Source: JAAYUJ01 sp963698165 | Lineage (GTDB): Bacteria; Desulfobacterota; Syntrophobacteria; Syntrophobacterales; Syntrophobacteraceae | Reading direction: 5' to 3' | Assembly (NCBI GenBank): GCA_963698165.1 | Contig: CAVOPT010000013.1 | Span: forward strand, 124,001 to 188,000 | Length of the DNA stretch: 64,000 nucleotides | Shown here: positions 19,153 through 28,875 of the stretch, one piece after another | Numbering within the stretch: the first letter of the stretch is position 1 | Layout: each line of letters opens with the position of its first letter | The notes under the pieces: generated by a model | What the model was told of the DNA's origin: nothing | Database searches by the model: none | What the model saw: only the letters and a program-made list of their open reading frames with translations | Position numbers and translations under genes: made by a program

Positions 19153-21466
19153 TCACTCGCACACATCATCGGTGAGATATGGAGACCATTCCGCTTCAAC
19201 CTTCGGGAATCCTCCGGACGTAAGAATAGAAAGGTCGCCTCCATCCACTGTGACGGTGTACAGTTCCTGTGTCCCAGCTCCAATGGTAAACAGGATTCTC
19301 GTCCCATCGGGAGAGAAGGAAGGATCGCGGCAGTCAACCAGGCAGTCCACCAGGCACCGCATGTTTCCACCTGCCTGGTCCATGATCCAGATGTCCGCGC
19401 CATCAACGCCATTCTTCTTGGACACGAAAGCAATGAGTCGTCCATCAGGGGACCAGGCCGGCTGGGTGCTGTCATAACTCCCTTCGGTGATGTTGGTGCT
19501 CTCTCCGCCGTCAGGACTGACCCACATGATGTTCTGGAACCGGCCTTGATCGTACCATTTCCAGTCGACATAGAGGATCTTGTCACCCAGGGGAGACCAC
19601 CTGGGGTCACTCAAGTAACGACTGTCCTTCCATTGTTCCTGGCTGCCGACATATTTGAACTCTCCCGAGCTCAGGTCCCAGATGACGAGCCCGAATACAC
19701 CCGCTCCCCATCTTGCCGAAACGATCTTGTTTCCATCCGGACCAAAGGAAGGATGAACATCATTTTCAAAAGAGTTCAGGGTGATCTTGATGTTGTTCGG
19801 ATGGTCAGCCTCCGAGCTCAGGTCCAGCACGACGATGTCATAGAGGTCATTGGTGAAGCGCTCTTTGGAGGCCATGTAGGCGAGCCTTTTCCCATTCTGA
19901 GACCACGTTGGGCTCCAGTGCCAGGGATATCCGTCGGATTCACCGGCAATCCGGGTTTCACCAGACCCGTTTTCACAGACGGTATAGATGGAGCTGGGGT
20001 TTGGAGGGCCCAGGGGTTGCATGACGTAAGCAACCTTGGATCCGAGTTTGAAGACTTTGCCCACGACGGCGTTTTCCTCGCCACCCAGCTTACCCTTATA
20101 GGTCAGGGTGAAGCTAAGATCCTTGGAACCCGGTGGAATGGGGACGGGCAAATGTATGTTCGTGATGCTGACGTATTCTGAATTGATCCGGTCATCCAAC
20201 CCCACCACGCTGTAAATCCCTTCGACAAGGTCCCGAACAGGCTTCGACCCATCTTGCTGAACGAATGCGTACGAGAGCGAGATTCCACCCCGATCCATCG
20301 GTTCCGCTGAATGCCCGAGCTTGGACTCGTTCTTGACCTGCAATTCCAGACCCACAATGTTCCCGAGGCTGTCCTTTTTTGTGCTGACCTTCCCCAGATC
20401 CATGCGTCCCCTGAAAAAGTAATCGAGAAGGGCGGCGTTGTGTCCCACTGCCCGCGGGACAAGCTCGGCCGCGTAGTCTCTGTAGACTTTTTCGTCAAGC
20501 AGCAGCGGCGATTCACCGGGAAGGCCAACCTCAAGGCAAGGTGTCGCCAGATAATTCCACGCAGCAAGAAGATGGGTCGCTGTCCCCCTCACATTCTTGA
20601 TGTAGAGACGGTATTCGAGCTTGCCGTCCTCGGCGTCGGTTTTCATCGGATCGTCCAGGAGCATGAGGGCCGGAAGATTGGTCTCCTCCATGGCAGGACG
20701 AGGGTATTTATTGAACAGGGTGTCCTCGCTGAGGAAATTGGCATTGGTGTATTCGGCCAGGCCCATATCGGGAGTCGATGGGTTTGTGCCGTCATAGAAG
20801 TCCTGGTCCCAAAGGGCGGATATGGGAGCCGAGGCAAAGGGGTTGGAAACGGCCTTGGTGAAAACCCATGGATCGACCGCCGAAGCAGTGAAAGTGAGAC
20901 TGCCGGCATGGTCTCTTGCATAAGTCTCGTAAGTGTAGCCAAGACCGTGGGCGTCGTTTCTCACGTGGGCAGGGACAGCAGCGTCCGCGAGGAGGTGCAT
21001 GACCTGGCCGAGAGCCCGAAAGGTGTTGGCCCAGGATGCCTCGTCGCCCGTGGTGAGTGCCAGGTGGTAGTACCTCCTGGCTGAACTCCATGAAGACCTG
21101 TTGTACCCGTCGCCGTTCTCATCGAACAGTTGCGCCCAAACCAGCGAAGAACGGTAGCTCCACAACCCCGCATCGTCCCATCGGTCGAGAGGGTCATGGA
21201 AATGGTTCATCCAACGTTGATTCTCATCTTCAAGAACCCCTCCCTCCCTGATTAATCTAAAAATGGCCTTTCCGAGAAATTGGGCACTAAGGCCTTCTTG
21301 AAGCCCCAGTTCTTCTTTGAGGAAGGTGGACATTGTGGAATTTGAAGCGGCAGACTCGTTTATTTTGGAATGCATCCTAGTCTGTATCGTAAGCAAAAGC
21401 GAAAGATCCCCCGTGACAGAAAATGATGACACTACTGAGTAAGAATGTTGCCAGTATTCTCTGCAT
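19153..21466 (-). CDS. Exported protein: phospholipase C/P1-nuclease-like domain plus TolB-type propeller, frameshifted near its start
   Basis: The mature part shows an N-terminal domain with NHFHDPL, GQVMHLLADAAVPAHVRND and YETYARDH (His/Asp-rich, like zinc-dependent phospholipase C/P1 nuclease), then a C-terminal WD40-like propeller of TolB type (WSPTWSQNGKRLAY, HPSFGPDGNKIV, WSPDGRLIAFVSKKNG, FSPDGTRILFT). The GTG at 21432 in this frame gives no signal peptide. In another frame, ATG 21466, eight bases after GGAGG, encodes MQRILATFLLSSVIIFCHGG and an AFA-AYDTD end before a TAG. Removing one base near 21379 joins them as a normal signal peptide plus mature protein. An exported binding or hydrolytic role is inferred. 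Confidence 0.75.
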
Positions 21467-21489
21467 TTCCATAGCCTCCGTGGATGGCG

Positions 21490-22054
21490 CTAATTCCTCA
21501 AACCAAGCTGCTCTCTCTCATTCTTAATCAATCCAAGCATTGCCTTCATCTTCACGTCGGGAACCGAAACCGGAGGAATATGCCCCAGGTTCCTCTCTCT
21601 ATCCCGAGCTTTCAGCAATCTTGGCAGTCTGAATGTGACATTCTCGTTCGGAGGGATCGTCCCATTTGGAACGAATATTGGGCCGGATCCTTGGTGATCA
21701 GGATATACTCCGTACCCTGGCTTAAAGACCGTTACAAATCCATTAGGAGTCCCAACGGTGGGGCACTCTGAAGATCCAAGCTCTCAGGGCTGGTACCTCG
21801 AAGTCGCCGTTGCTGTCGGTCATGGCTTCCACTGCATCCACGAACCTCGACTTGAACCCTGCGGGGGTATAGGCCTCGGTATAAAACACGATGAGGATCG
21901 CCGCACCCTCTATGGGCTGGTCGGTTTCGGCGTCGACCACCTTGCCATGGTAAGGACCAAAACTGTTGGTGATGGTGCAACCTGCAAGGGATGCCAACGC
22001 CATGAACGCAATCGCCAAGGTCAGTCCCCTTCCCATGATCCTCCCTCGATCCAT
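21490..22054 (-). CDS. Small lipoprotein with carboxypeptidase-regulatory-like domain, frameshifted as read
   Basis: The start at 22054 (ATG, GGAGG five bases upstream) gives a lipoprotein signal with the lipobox LAGC, followed by FGPYHGKVVDAETDQPIEG and a beta-sandwich (AMTDSNGDFEVPAL), as in carboxypeptidase-regulatory-like folds. The frame ends early after RVPHRWDS. One base too many in the G4 run at 21760-21763 (plus strand) explains this. Correcting it continues as VGTPNGFVTVFKPGYGVYP, then NENVTFRLPRLLKARDRERN, to a stop at 21490, giving ~187 residues. It lies between two other exported-protein genes on the same strand. Its function is unknown. Confidence 0.7.
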
Positions 22055-22334
22055 CAACACCTCCGCCTGTTGCAGACCTCATCCACTTTGAGTTTCGTGA
22101 TTATCCGCCTTGTGGTCACCTTCAGCGCCAGGCTCCGAGTTTCGTTTCAAAAGCACGAGAGTGAGCAGTGTTCTCTTGTTTATGATGTCCTCCTTGATCA
22201 CCCACAATCAATACAAACGGTGTGCAAACCCAGCTTTTTCCAAGATCGGTGTCCGTCTCCACAACTAGAGCGAGTGCTGGCGCGGATCAAGGTCAATGCC
22301 GTCATGGCCGTGATCGATGCACCGATCATGTTGT

Positions 22335-24632
22335 TCAGAACCTGTCCACTTTCCACAACCCGTGTTCGTCCAAGGCGAAGTAGATGTAGTAGGTTATGGG
22401 AAACAGGTTTCCATTGACCCACTCGTCCCTCTTGATCCGATATTTCGCGATATTGCCCCGGCAATAGATCATCTCGATGTCCTCCATATCGGAGGCGATT
22501 TGTGGAAGCCGTTGCGCCAAGGCATTGAACGCCCGACGATACCTTTCCCTTGATGTTTTGAGGAAGCTCTCCAATGCACCCTCGATATCCCGAGCGAAAA
22601 GTCTCGCCTTCATGCCCTCCCACGCGGCCCGAAAAAGCCCATCCATTTCCTCTCGGCTTCGCACAACGATGCACAGGGAGTCCGAGTACGCGTTGCCCTG
22701 CGCATCGCTCCCCTGGACGGTGAATCGGTAAACACCCTCCACAGCCATGCGCACACGGTATTCCTCGTTCTCCTTGTTCTCGATATACTCGACCTCGCTG
22801 GGCCCGATGCAGGACAGGGTTGCTGTAGATATGTCAGGTGAGGTTTCCAGCAGCAAAGTTGTCTCCAACGGAGAGATGCCGGAGGAGTGAATCCCTTTCA
22901 GCCTCACGAATGCCCCCTCGGTTTCCCCAGTCACACGGATCGAGGTCGTGGATGAATTGCCCCCTGAATCTGTTGCAACGGCGGTGATCGCGTTCTCTCC
23001 CGGTTGCAGCGGCACGGAATTGGCCATGAAACGGTTCTTATGGATCGCCGCCGGGACGCCGTTCACGACGACTCCGGTCTCCCTGCCAGAGGCAGCGCTG
23101 ACTGTCCCTTCCACCAAGACGGACGGTCCAGCGATCACCTCCTCGTCCAAGGGCGATTCGATCTTCAGGGAAATGCCCGAGGGAGCCTCCACGGTTATCG
23201 TGACAGTTCCGACCGCGGACCCCCCATTGCCGTCGCTCACCGTGTAGCTGAAATGGTCTTCACCAGTGAAACCTTGCTCTGGGGAGTAAGTGAGCAGTCC
23301 ATTTCCTGAGTTTGTGACCATTCCGCGGGCCGGTTGGGTGTGGCTCGAAAGGATCAGAGCATCGCCATCAAGGTCCGTGTCGTTTTGCAGAACAGCCAAG
23401 GTGACAGAGCTTCCTGCCTTCACGATGGCAGTGTCGTCGACCGGAGCAGGGGGATCGTTCAAAGGAAGGACCGCGATGGAGACATCCGCTGGCCCCGAAC
23501 CCTCGCTGCCATCGAATACCTTGAAAGTGAACGCGTCCGGCCCGCTGTAGTTGGGAGTCGGCGTATACTGAAGAGTGGGCGGGGTCCCGGTCAGAGTGCC
23601 ATGCATGGGAGGTGCTGTCACCACGTAGATGAGAGGGTCCCCATCAGCATCTGAACCTTCGAGCTTGACTGCAGTGGCCGTGTCCTCAAACATGCTGATG
23701 CTTTGGCCTGCCGCCATCGGGCTGTCATTGACCTGCGTCACCCTGACCAGGACGGCAGCCGTCGACATTCCACCCCGCCCGTCGCTCACGGTGTATTGAA
23801 ATGCGTCCGTGCCGTTGAAATCCGCCTCTGGAGAATAGATGATGCTCCCACCGGCCGCAATGACCACCGAACCGTGACTGCCTTGTGAGGTTTCCACGAC
23901 GGACAGGGGATCGCCATCCGTGTCTTTGTCGTTCGCCAGAACATTGAGGGGAACTGCAGTGTCCTCGGCTATTTCCACATAGTCATCATTAGCTGTGGGA
24001 GGGGAATTGATCAGTTCGACAGTGACACTTGCCGTCGCAGTTCCGCCTGGCCCTTCAGCCATTATGGAATATGTGGTTGTCCTGGTGGGTGAGACCGTGA
24101 TAGAGCCTGCTGACGGCACATTGCCTATTCCCTGATCGATCGTGCAGGTTTGCGCATCGATGGAAGTCCAGCTCAAAGCTACCGAGCCCCCCATGGAAAC
24201 AACCTGGGGGGAGGCCGAGAGGCTCACGGTAGGTGCGGAATCCCTTCCCACGATGGAGAGGGTGATGAAACTGGCGGGCTTCCCCGTGAGCCTCACGTTC
24301 AATTCGTTGGATGGTGCCAAGGAAACCATGCGCTCAACCCACCCGGTCCTTTCCTTGAAATCCGATTCCTTCAAAACCTCCGTCCCATTCAAAGTGATCG
24401 TTCCGCCCGTGACCCGATGCCGGCCGTCCTCGGTACCATTTCGGATTATCATGGAAAAGCCCGAACCCGTTGATGGACCGGGGAACGTCGTCGCCACCCG
24501 GATGGGTTTGCCCGTATCCCTCTCGTAGCGAACGGGACCGAAAATGTGGGCTTCACCTGAAATGACCGGATGACTCGAAAGGCCCACAAAGAGAAGAAGG
24601 AAAGCTATGATGTTACAGACTTTGTTGGACAT
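22335..24632 (-). CDS. Large exported protein with Ig-like and tandem-95/cadherin-like repeats
   Basis: A 765-residue protein. ATG 24632 follows AAGGA by eight bases and opens a signal peptide (MSNKVCNIIAFLLLFVGLSS); longer in-frame starts are poor. Residues ~27-130 form a beta-rich head; ~133-205 an Ig-like domain (SWTSIDAQTCTID). About 207-500 hold three tandem-95 modules (SPPTANDDYVEIAEDTAVPL, NVLANDKDTDGDPLSV, FNGTDAFQYTVSDGRGG and repeats). A bacterial Ig-like segment and a helical C-terminal domain (LFRAAWEGMKARLFARDIEG) with a WKVDRF end follow. It is probably a surface adhesin or scaffold, first of three exported-protein genes. Confidence 0.8.
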   Translation of the reverse strand: MSNKVCNIIAFLLLFVGLSSHPVISGEAHIFGPVRYERDTGKPIRVATTFPGPSTGSGFSMIIRNGTEDGRHRVTGGTITLNGTEVLKESDFKERTGWVERMVSLAPSNELNVRLTGKPASFITLSIVGRDSAPTVSLSASPQVVSMGGSVALSWTSIDAQTCTIDQGIGNVPSAGSITVSPTRTTTYSIMAEGPGGTATASVTVELINSPPTANDDYVEIAEDTAVPLNVLANDKDTDGDPLSVVETSQGSHGSVVIAAGGSIIYSPEADFNGTDAFQYTVSDGRGGMSTAAVLVRVTQVNDSPMAAGQSISMFEDTATAVKLEGSDADGDPLIYVVTAPPMHGTLTGTPPTLQYTPTPNYSGPDAFTFKVFDGSEGSGPADVSIAVLPLNDPPAPVDDTAIVKAGSSVTLAVLQNDTDLDGDALILSSHTQPARGMVTNSGNGLLTYSPEQGFTGEDHFSYTVSDGNGGSAVGTVTITVEAPSGISLKIESPLDEEVIAGPSVLVEGTVSAASGRETGVVVNGVPAAIHKNRFMANSVPLQPGENAITAVATDSGGNSSTTSIRVTGETEGAFVRLKGIHSSGISPLETTLLLETSPDISTATLSCIGPSEVEYIENKENEEYRVRMAVEGVYRFTVQGSDAQGNAYSDSLCIVVRSREEMDGLFRAAWEGMKARLFARDIEGALESFLKTSRERYRRAFNALAQRLPQIASDMEDIEMIYCRGNIAKYRIKRDEWVNGNLFPITYYIYFALDEHGLWKVDRF

Positions 24633-25267
24633 GGCTGGGTCCTTCTGATGGAACCGACTGGAGGGAAAAGGGTTGTAAGTCCACCTTCCAACCTTTTTTT
24701 CCTTGAATACGGCGACGCGCATGGATCCTTCAGGAAAAGGGAGGTGTTGGATCGCACGAACACGCTTACCCAGAGGAAATAGCAAGTATCGTGCAAGCTT
24801 TCCCAAGGCATCGCATTCAATGATCTGAGGGACCGGCATGGACTTGCGATCGGGAGATGAAGGTGCCCCGATCCGTGGCCATCCCTGGGCAATGACGTTG
24901 CACTAATGGACAGTTTGTGATGCTGCCTCAATAGCAAACATGGGGCACAAGATGCTCGGAAGAAGGAATAAGAGTGAACTCCGGACTACAGTAAAGTAAT
25001 CCAAATTTCGGTTGGAGCGTCACCAAATCGGAGCCCCCGATGAGCAATCCATTCAATCTGGAGGAAGTCCCGTGCGCTTCGGGGTTCGTTCTATAACGAG
25101 GTGTGAACTCTCGAACTGAGGCAGAGTTCTCTCGGTGGGAGGGCGGTGGGTTTTGATTTTGAGTTTGCCTAGCATCAATCGCGACACACGAGGGTTTTTT
25201 TGAGGAAGACGATCAGGCGGGCGAACCAGGTTTGAACGTTTTTCGGGGGTCGGTGAATCTCCGGGGT
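24633..25267. other. Gene-free stretch between surface-protein gene and selD
   Basis: No open frame here has a start signal or family resemblance. The left part should hold the promoter and leader of the minus-strand surface-protein cluster; the right part is the 3' region of selD. I see no clear terminator. Confidence 0.4.
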
Positions 25268-26320
25268 CTAAACGACACGGAGGAATGGTTTGGCGGTCTT
25301 GAAGGCAACTCCGATCTTCCTGGAAGCGTCGACGCCTGATAGGCGAAGGGCTTGGACCAGCTCATCGGCCTGGTGGCCGGGGACGGCAAGCAGCAGGCCT
25401 CCCGAGGTCTGCGGATCGAAGAGGAGCTCGTTCTGGTGCCGGGAGAGAGTCGCCCGGATTTCAAGACTCCCTTGGACCAGGGCCCTGTTGGCCCGGTTGC
25501 TCCCCGTGGTCTCCCCCCTGCGGTACATTTCCGGGGCATTGGGATAGAAGGGCAAGGAGTCGAAGACCAGCTCGATGCCCACCGCGCTTCCCCTGGCCAT
25601 CTCCAGGGAATGGCCGAGGATTCCGAAACCCGTGATGTCCGTACACGCATGAATGTCGAAGGCCAGAGCGACTTCCAGGGCCACCCGGTTGAGTGCCGCC
25701 ACCTGGGGGAGTATGGCTTCCAGTTCCTTCCAGGGGAGTTTTTTTGCCCGGCATGCATTGAAGAGCACCCCCGTGCCCAAAGGCTTGGTGAGCACCAGAG
25801 CATCACCCGGCAGAACCCCCCGGTTGGTGAGGATGCGGTCCGTGGGGACAACGCCGGTCACTGCGAGACCGTACTTGGGTTCCTCGTCGTCGACCGAATG
25901 CCCGCCCGAAAGGGATGCTCCCGCCTCGGCCACCTTCTCCTGTCCTCCCCGAAGGATCTCCTTGAGCACATCCATGCCCAGTCTCTTTGACGGAAACATG
26001 ACCAGGTTGAGCGCAGTCAAGGGGCGTCCGCCCATGGCATAGACGTCCGAGAGGGAATTGGCCGCCGCGATTCGCCCGAACCAGAGGGGATCGTCCACCG
26101 GGGGCGTGATGAAGTCCACGGTGGAGACCACCGCGAGGCCGTCCGTCAAGCGGTAGACCGCCGCATCGTCGCTCGTCTCGAAACCCACGAGCAAGTTGGG
26201 ATCATCGGGGTTGGGAAGCCCCGCCAGCGCATCCGACAGAACCGTCGGACCAATCTTGGCCGCTCAACCGCAGGTCCGGGCCAGGCTTGTCAGGGTGTTC
26301 TTTCTGCGGAAAAAATTCAT
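25268..26320 (-). CDS. selD: Selenide, water dikinase, with probable selenocysteine at residue 19
   Basis: Makes selenophosphate from selenide and ATP. A frame starting at 26194 lacks the N-terminus. From ATG 26320 (GAGGA eight bases upstream) the sequence reads MNFFRRKNTLTSLARTCG, then TGA, then AAKIGP and on to LVGFETSDDAAVYRL with no other stop. The TGA (26266-26264) stands where the family has its active-site Cys or selenocysteine in CG(U/C)xxKI. A hairpin just downstream could recode it. The rest is typical: TVDFITPPVDDPLWFGRIAA, AMGGRPLTALNL, GGHSVDDEEP, DPQTSGGLL. Total ~350 residues, normal length. The enzyme is thus very likely itself a selenoprotein. Confidence 0.93.
26232..26249 (-). 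promoter_or_regulatory. Bacterial SECIS-like hairpin in selD
   Basis: On the minus strand, TCCGAC-GGTTCT-GTCGGA begins 14 bases after the UGA codon: a six-base-pair perfect stem whose loop starts GG and contains U, as SelB-binding bacterial SECIS loops do. Position and loop fit decoding of the UGA as selenocysteine. Confidence 0.7.
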
Positions 26321-26960
26321 CGATGTATCCTCGATCCATCCGGAAGCTGGTTCATTGTGATGGGCTCCCGAAGATCATCGTCAGTGGAAGCATTTCAATT
26401 ACAGATCCACGCAATTCAGTGGACCGTCGATTCCCAAGAGATGAGTTCGTCTTTGAGGTCGCTCCTGTAGTACGACTGAGAGAAACATGGAAGTGGTTTA
26501 TCGCGTTACTCCTTCGCGCTCTTCGTGCACTTCGTGGTGAAAGGACCGTTATGTTGACCCCCATGGGCCTTGACCAGGAATCCAGGATAAGCCCCTGGAT
26601 GCAGGCGCCCGCCCCGGACTCCGATCCGGGGTTTGCCGGCATGACGGAGCACAGTATCGTCACCATCTTATGTGAAACTGTACCAAACAATGATCCGCTG
26701 ATAACCGTGGCAGCCGATCATGTCCAATTGGTTTTTCCAAAGAAACGTGTGTCATCCCATCGTTCATTCCGATTCAACGGGCTCTGGGAATCAGCGGGTT
26801 GTTTTGATAAATGAATCCCGCACGGCACCCAGGATGGCTTTCGCAGCTCTCCCCGCCTTGCCTTTCTTCCCCGCGAGCGGTTTGAAGACGGCCGAGAAAG
26901 GTGTTATGGTGAGGCCTCAAAATCCAGAGATATCCACAACCCGGCGACACTGGACGATTC
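26321..26960. repeat. Divergent selD-tsaD gap with two repeat elements
   Basis: No gene is supported. A CTCTGCGT-family copy lies at 26511-26544. A GGAATCCAGG...CTGGATGCAGGC...GCCGGCATGACGG element lies at 26574-26646, like those at 2947 and 13110. The promoters for selD and tsaD must be here, but no convincing boxes were seen. Confidence 0.5.
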
Positions 26961-27980
26961 ATGATCATTCTCGGCATTGAAAGCTCCTGCGACGAGACGG
27001 CGGCGGCGGTCGTCGAAGACGGCAAGCGGATCCTCTCCGACGTGGTGGCAAGTCAGATCAGCGTTCACAGTCCTTACGGGGGGGTGGTCCCGGAGCTTGC
27101 TTCGAGAAAACACGTGGAGGCCGTCCTGCCCGTCATCTCCCAGGCCCTGGACCAAGCGGGGGTCGCGGGCCGGGACCTCGACGCCATCGCGGTGACGCAG
27201 GGGCCCGGACTCATCGGAGCCCTGCTGGTCGGGTTGAGCGCCGCTAAGGCCATGGCCTACGCTCTGCGGAAGCCCCTCGTTGCGGTCAATCATCTTGAAG
27301 CCCACATGCATGCCGCTTTCCTGGCCGGTGAACCTTTGGACAGGCCTTTCGTGTGCCTGGTGGTTTCGGGCGGCCACACGGCACTCTACGCCGTGGACCC
27401 CCGCGAGGGGAGCCGCCTCCTCGGGTCCACCCGGGACGACGCAGCAGGGGAAGCGTTCGATAAAGTGGCCAAGCTCCTTGAACTGGGATATCCGGGGGGA
27501 GTTGTCATCGACCGGCTGGCTTCCGAGGGCAACCCTGTCGCGTTCCCTTTCCCCAAGGCTTATCTGGATAAGGACTCACTCGAATTCAGCTTCAGTGGCC
27601 TCAAGACGGCCGTGGCCAATTTTGTGCGGCGCTATGGGCCTCCGCCCGTCACCGGAGAGAAGGGGGTGTATCGACTGGAGGACCTGGTCGCAAGTTTCCA
27701 GGAGGCCGTGGTGGATGTTCTCGTCTACAAGACCCTTCAGGCCGTCGCCTTGTGCGATGTCCGGGACGTGGCGATGGTAGGGGGGGTTGCGGCCAACCGG
27801 AGGCTCAGACAGCGCATGCGCGAGGAGGCCGCTTGCCGGAGGCTGAATCTTCATCTGCCGCCGCACCGCTTTTGCACGGACAACGCCGTCATGGTCGCTG
27901 CAGCGGGTTACTTCACATGGAAACGGTCAGGGTTCTGTGAGAATCCCCTGGAGCTCGATGCCATCTCCAGGTGGTTTTAA
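26961..27980 (+). CDS. tsaD: tRNA threonylcarbamoyladenosine transferase TsaD
   Basis: A 339-residue cytoplasmic enzyme that transfers the threonylcarbamoyl group to A37 of ANN-decoding tRNAs, working with TsaB/E/C elsewhere. Start MIILGIESSCDETAAAVVED is the family signature. The metal-binding HLEAHMHAAF gives His111 and His115; VSGGHTALY is the phosphate loop; EAFDKVAKLLELGYPGG and ASFQEAVVDVL follow; NAVMVAAAG near the end supplies the last metal Asp region. Length is normal. rsmA follows directly, probably co-transcribed. Confidence 0.96.
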   Translation: MIILGIESSCDETAAAVVEDGKRILSDVVASQISVHSPYGGVVPELASRKHVEAVLPVISQALDQAGVAGRDLDAIAVTQGPGLIGALLVGLSAAKAMAYALRKPLVAVNHLEAHMHAAFLAGEPLDRPFVCLVVSGGHTALYAVDPREGSRLLGSTRDDAAGEAFDKVAKLLELGYPGGVVIDRLASEGNPVAFPFPKAYLDKDSLEFSFSGLKTAVANFVRRYGPPPVTGEKGVYRLEDLVASFQEAVVDVLVYKTLQAVALCDVRDVAMVGGVAANRRLRQRMREEAACRRLNLHLPPHRFCTDNAVMVAAAGYFTWKRSGFCENPLELDAISRWF

Positions 27981-28003
27981 GAGCCCGGCTCCACAGGCGC
28001 GTC

Positions 28004-28849
28004 ATGTTTTTCACCCCTCAGGAATACTTTCAGCAAAAGGGACTCCGACCCAGGAAGCGCTTTGGACAGCATTTCCTCTCTCAGCCCGCAACCGCCGAGC
28101 GCATCGTCGACTGCGCGGAGCTCGATCCATCGGACGTGGCGGTGGAGGTGGGACCCGGCCTCGGAGCATTGACCCGGTTCATCATGCCGAGGGTGCGGGT
28201 CCTTCACCTGGTGGAACTGGACCGAGACCTGGCCCAATACCTCCAAACCAGCGCGGCCCACCCGGGCTGCGAAATCGCCGTCCACCAGATGGACGTCCTC
28301 CGGTTTGACTTCCGGTCTGTGAATGCGCCGCAAGACAGGCGGCTCGTGGTCCTTGGAAATCTCCCCTACAACATCAGCTCGCCCCTGGGCTTTCACCTGC
28401 TGGAGCATTTCCCGGCCATACGGAGAGCGGTCTTCATGGTACAGAAGGAGGTGGGTGAACGGTGGCTTGCCGAGCCGGGGGGCAAGGATTACGGCGTGCT
28501 CTCCGTGCTCTATGGCATTTACGGCCGGGCGACTCCCCTTTTTTCCGTTGGCCCGGGCCAGTTCACTCCCCCCCCGAAAGTGGAGTCCCTCGTTCTCCGG
28601 CTGGACTTCAGGGATGCGGCCCCGCCGGGTGCGCCTCCATTCGGCTTTCTTCGCAAACTGGTGAGTGTTGCATTCCAGCAAAGACGAAAGACGCTGGCCA
28701 ACGGCTTGAGGAGCTACGCGGGAAGCATTGGCGGTACCCTGACGGAGGCATTCGAAAAGGCAGGAATCCATCCGGGCAGGCGCCCTGAGACCTTGAGCCC
28801 GCAAGAATTCCTCAACCTCTCGAGGGAGATCTGTTCAGCGTCAACCTAA
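28004..28849 (+). CDS. rsmA: 16S rRNA (adenine1518/1519-N6)-dimethyltransferase
   Basis: A 281-residue SAM-dependent enzyme that dimethylates two adjacent adenines in helix 45 of 16S rRNA. Signatures: RPRKRFGQHFLSQPATAERI at the start, VAVEVGPGLGALTRF (motif I), HLVELDRDLAQYL, and the catalytic VVLGNLPYNISSPLGFHL (motif IV, NLPY). The C-terminal rRNA-binding part includes GQFTPPPKVESLVLRL and AFQQRRKTLANGLR. I use ATG 28004, as the GTG at 27971 would overlap tsaD and add non-conserved residues. It sits between tsaD and the oxidoreductase gene, with 24 bp between the tsaD stop and this start. Confidence 0.95.
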   Translation: MFFTPQEYFQQKGLRPRKRFGQHFLSQPATAERIVDCAELDPSDVAVEVGPGLGALTRFIMPRVRVLHLVELDRDLAQYLQTSAAHPGCEIAVHQMDVLRFDFRSVNAPQDRRLVVLGNLPYNISSPLGFHLLEHFPAIRRAVFMVQKEVGERWLAEPGGKDYGVLSVLYGIYGRATPLFSVGPGQFTPPPKVESLVLRLDFRDAAPPGAPPFGFLRKLVSVAFQQRRKTLANGLRSYAGSIGGTLTEAFEKAGIHPGRRPETLSPQEFLNLSREICSAST

Positions 28850-28875
28850 TCCGGCTCTCAAAGGAGGAGACACCC

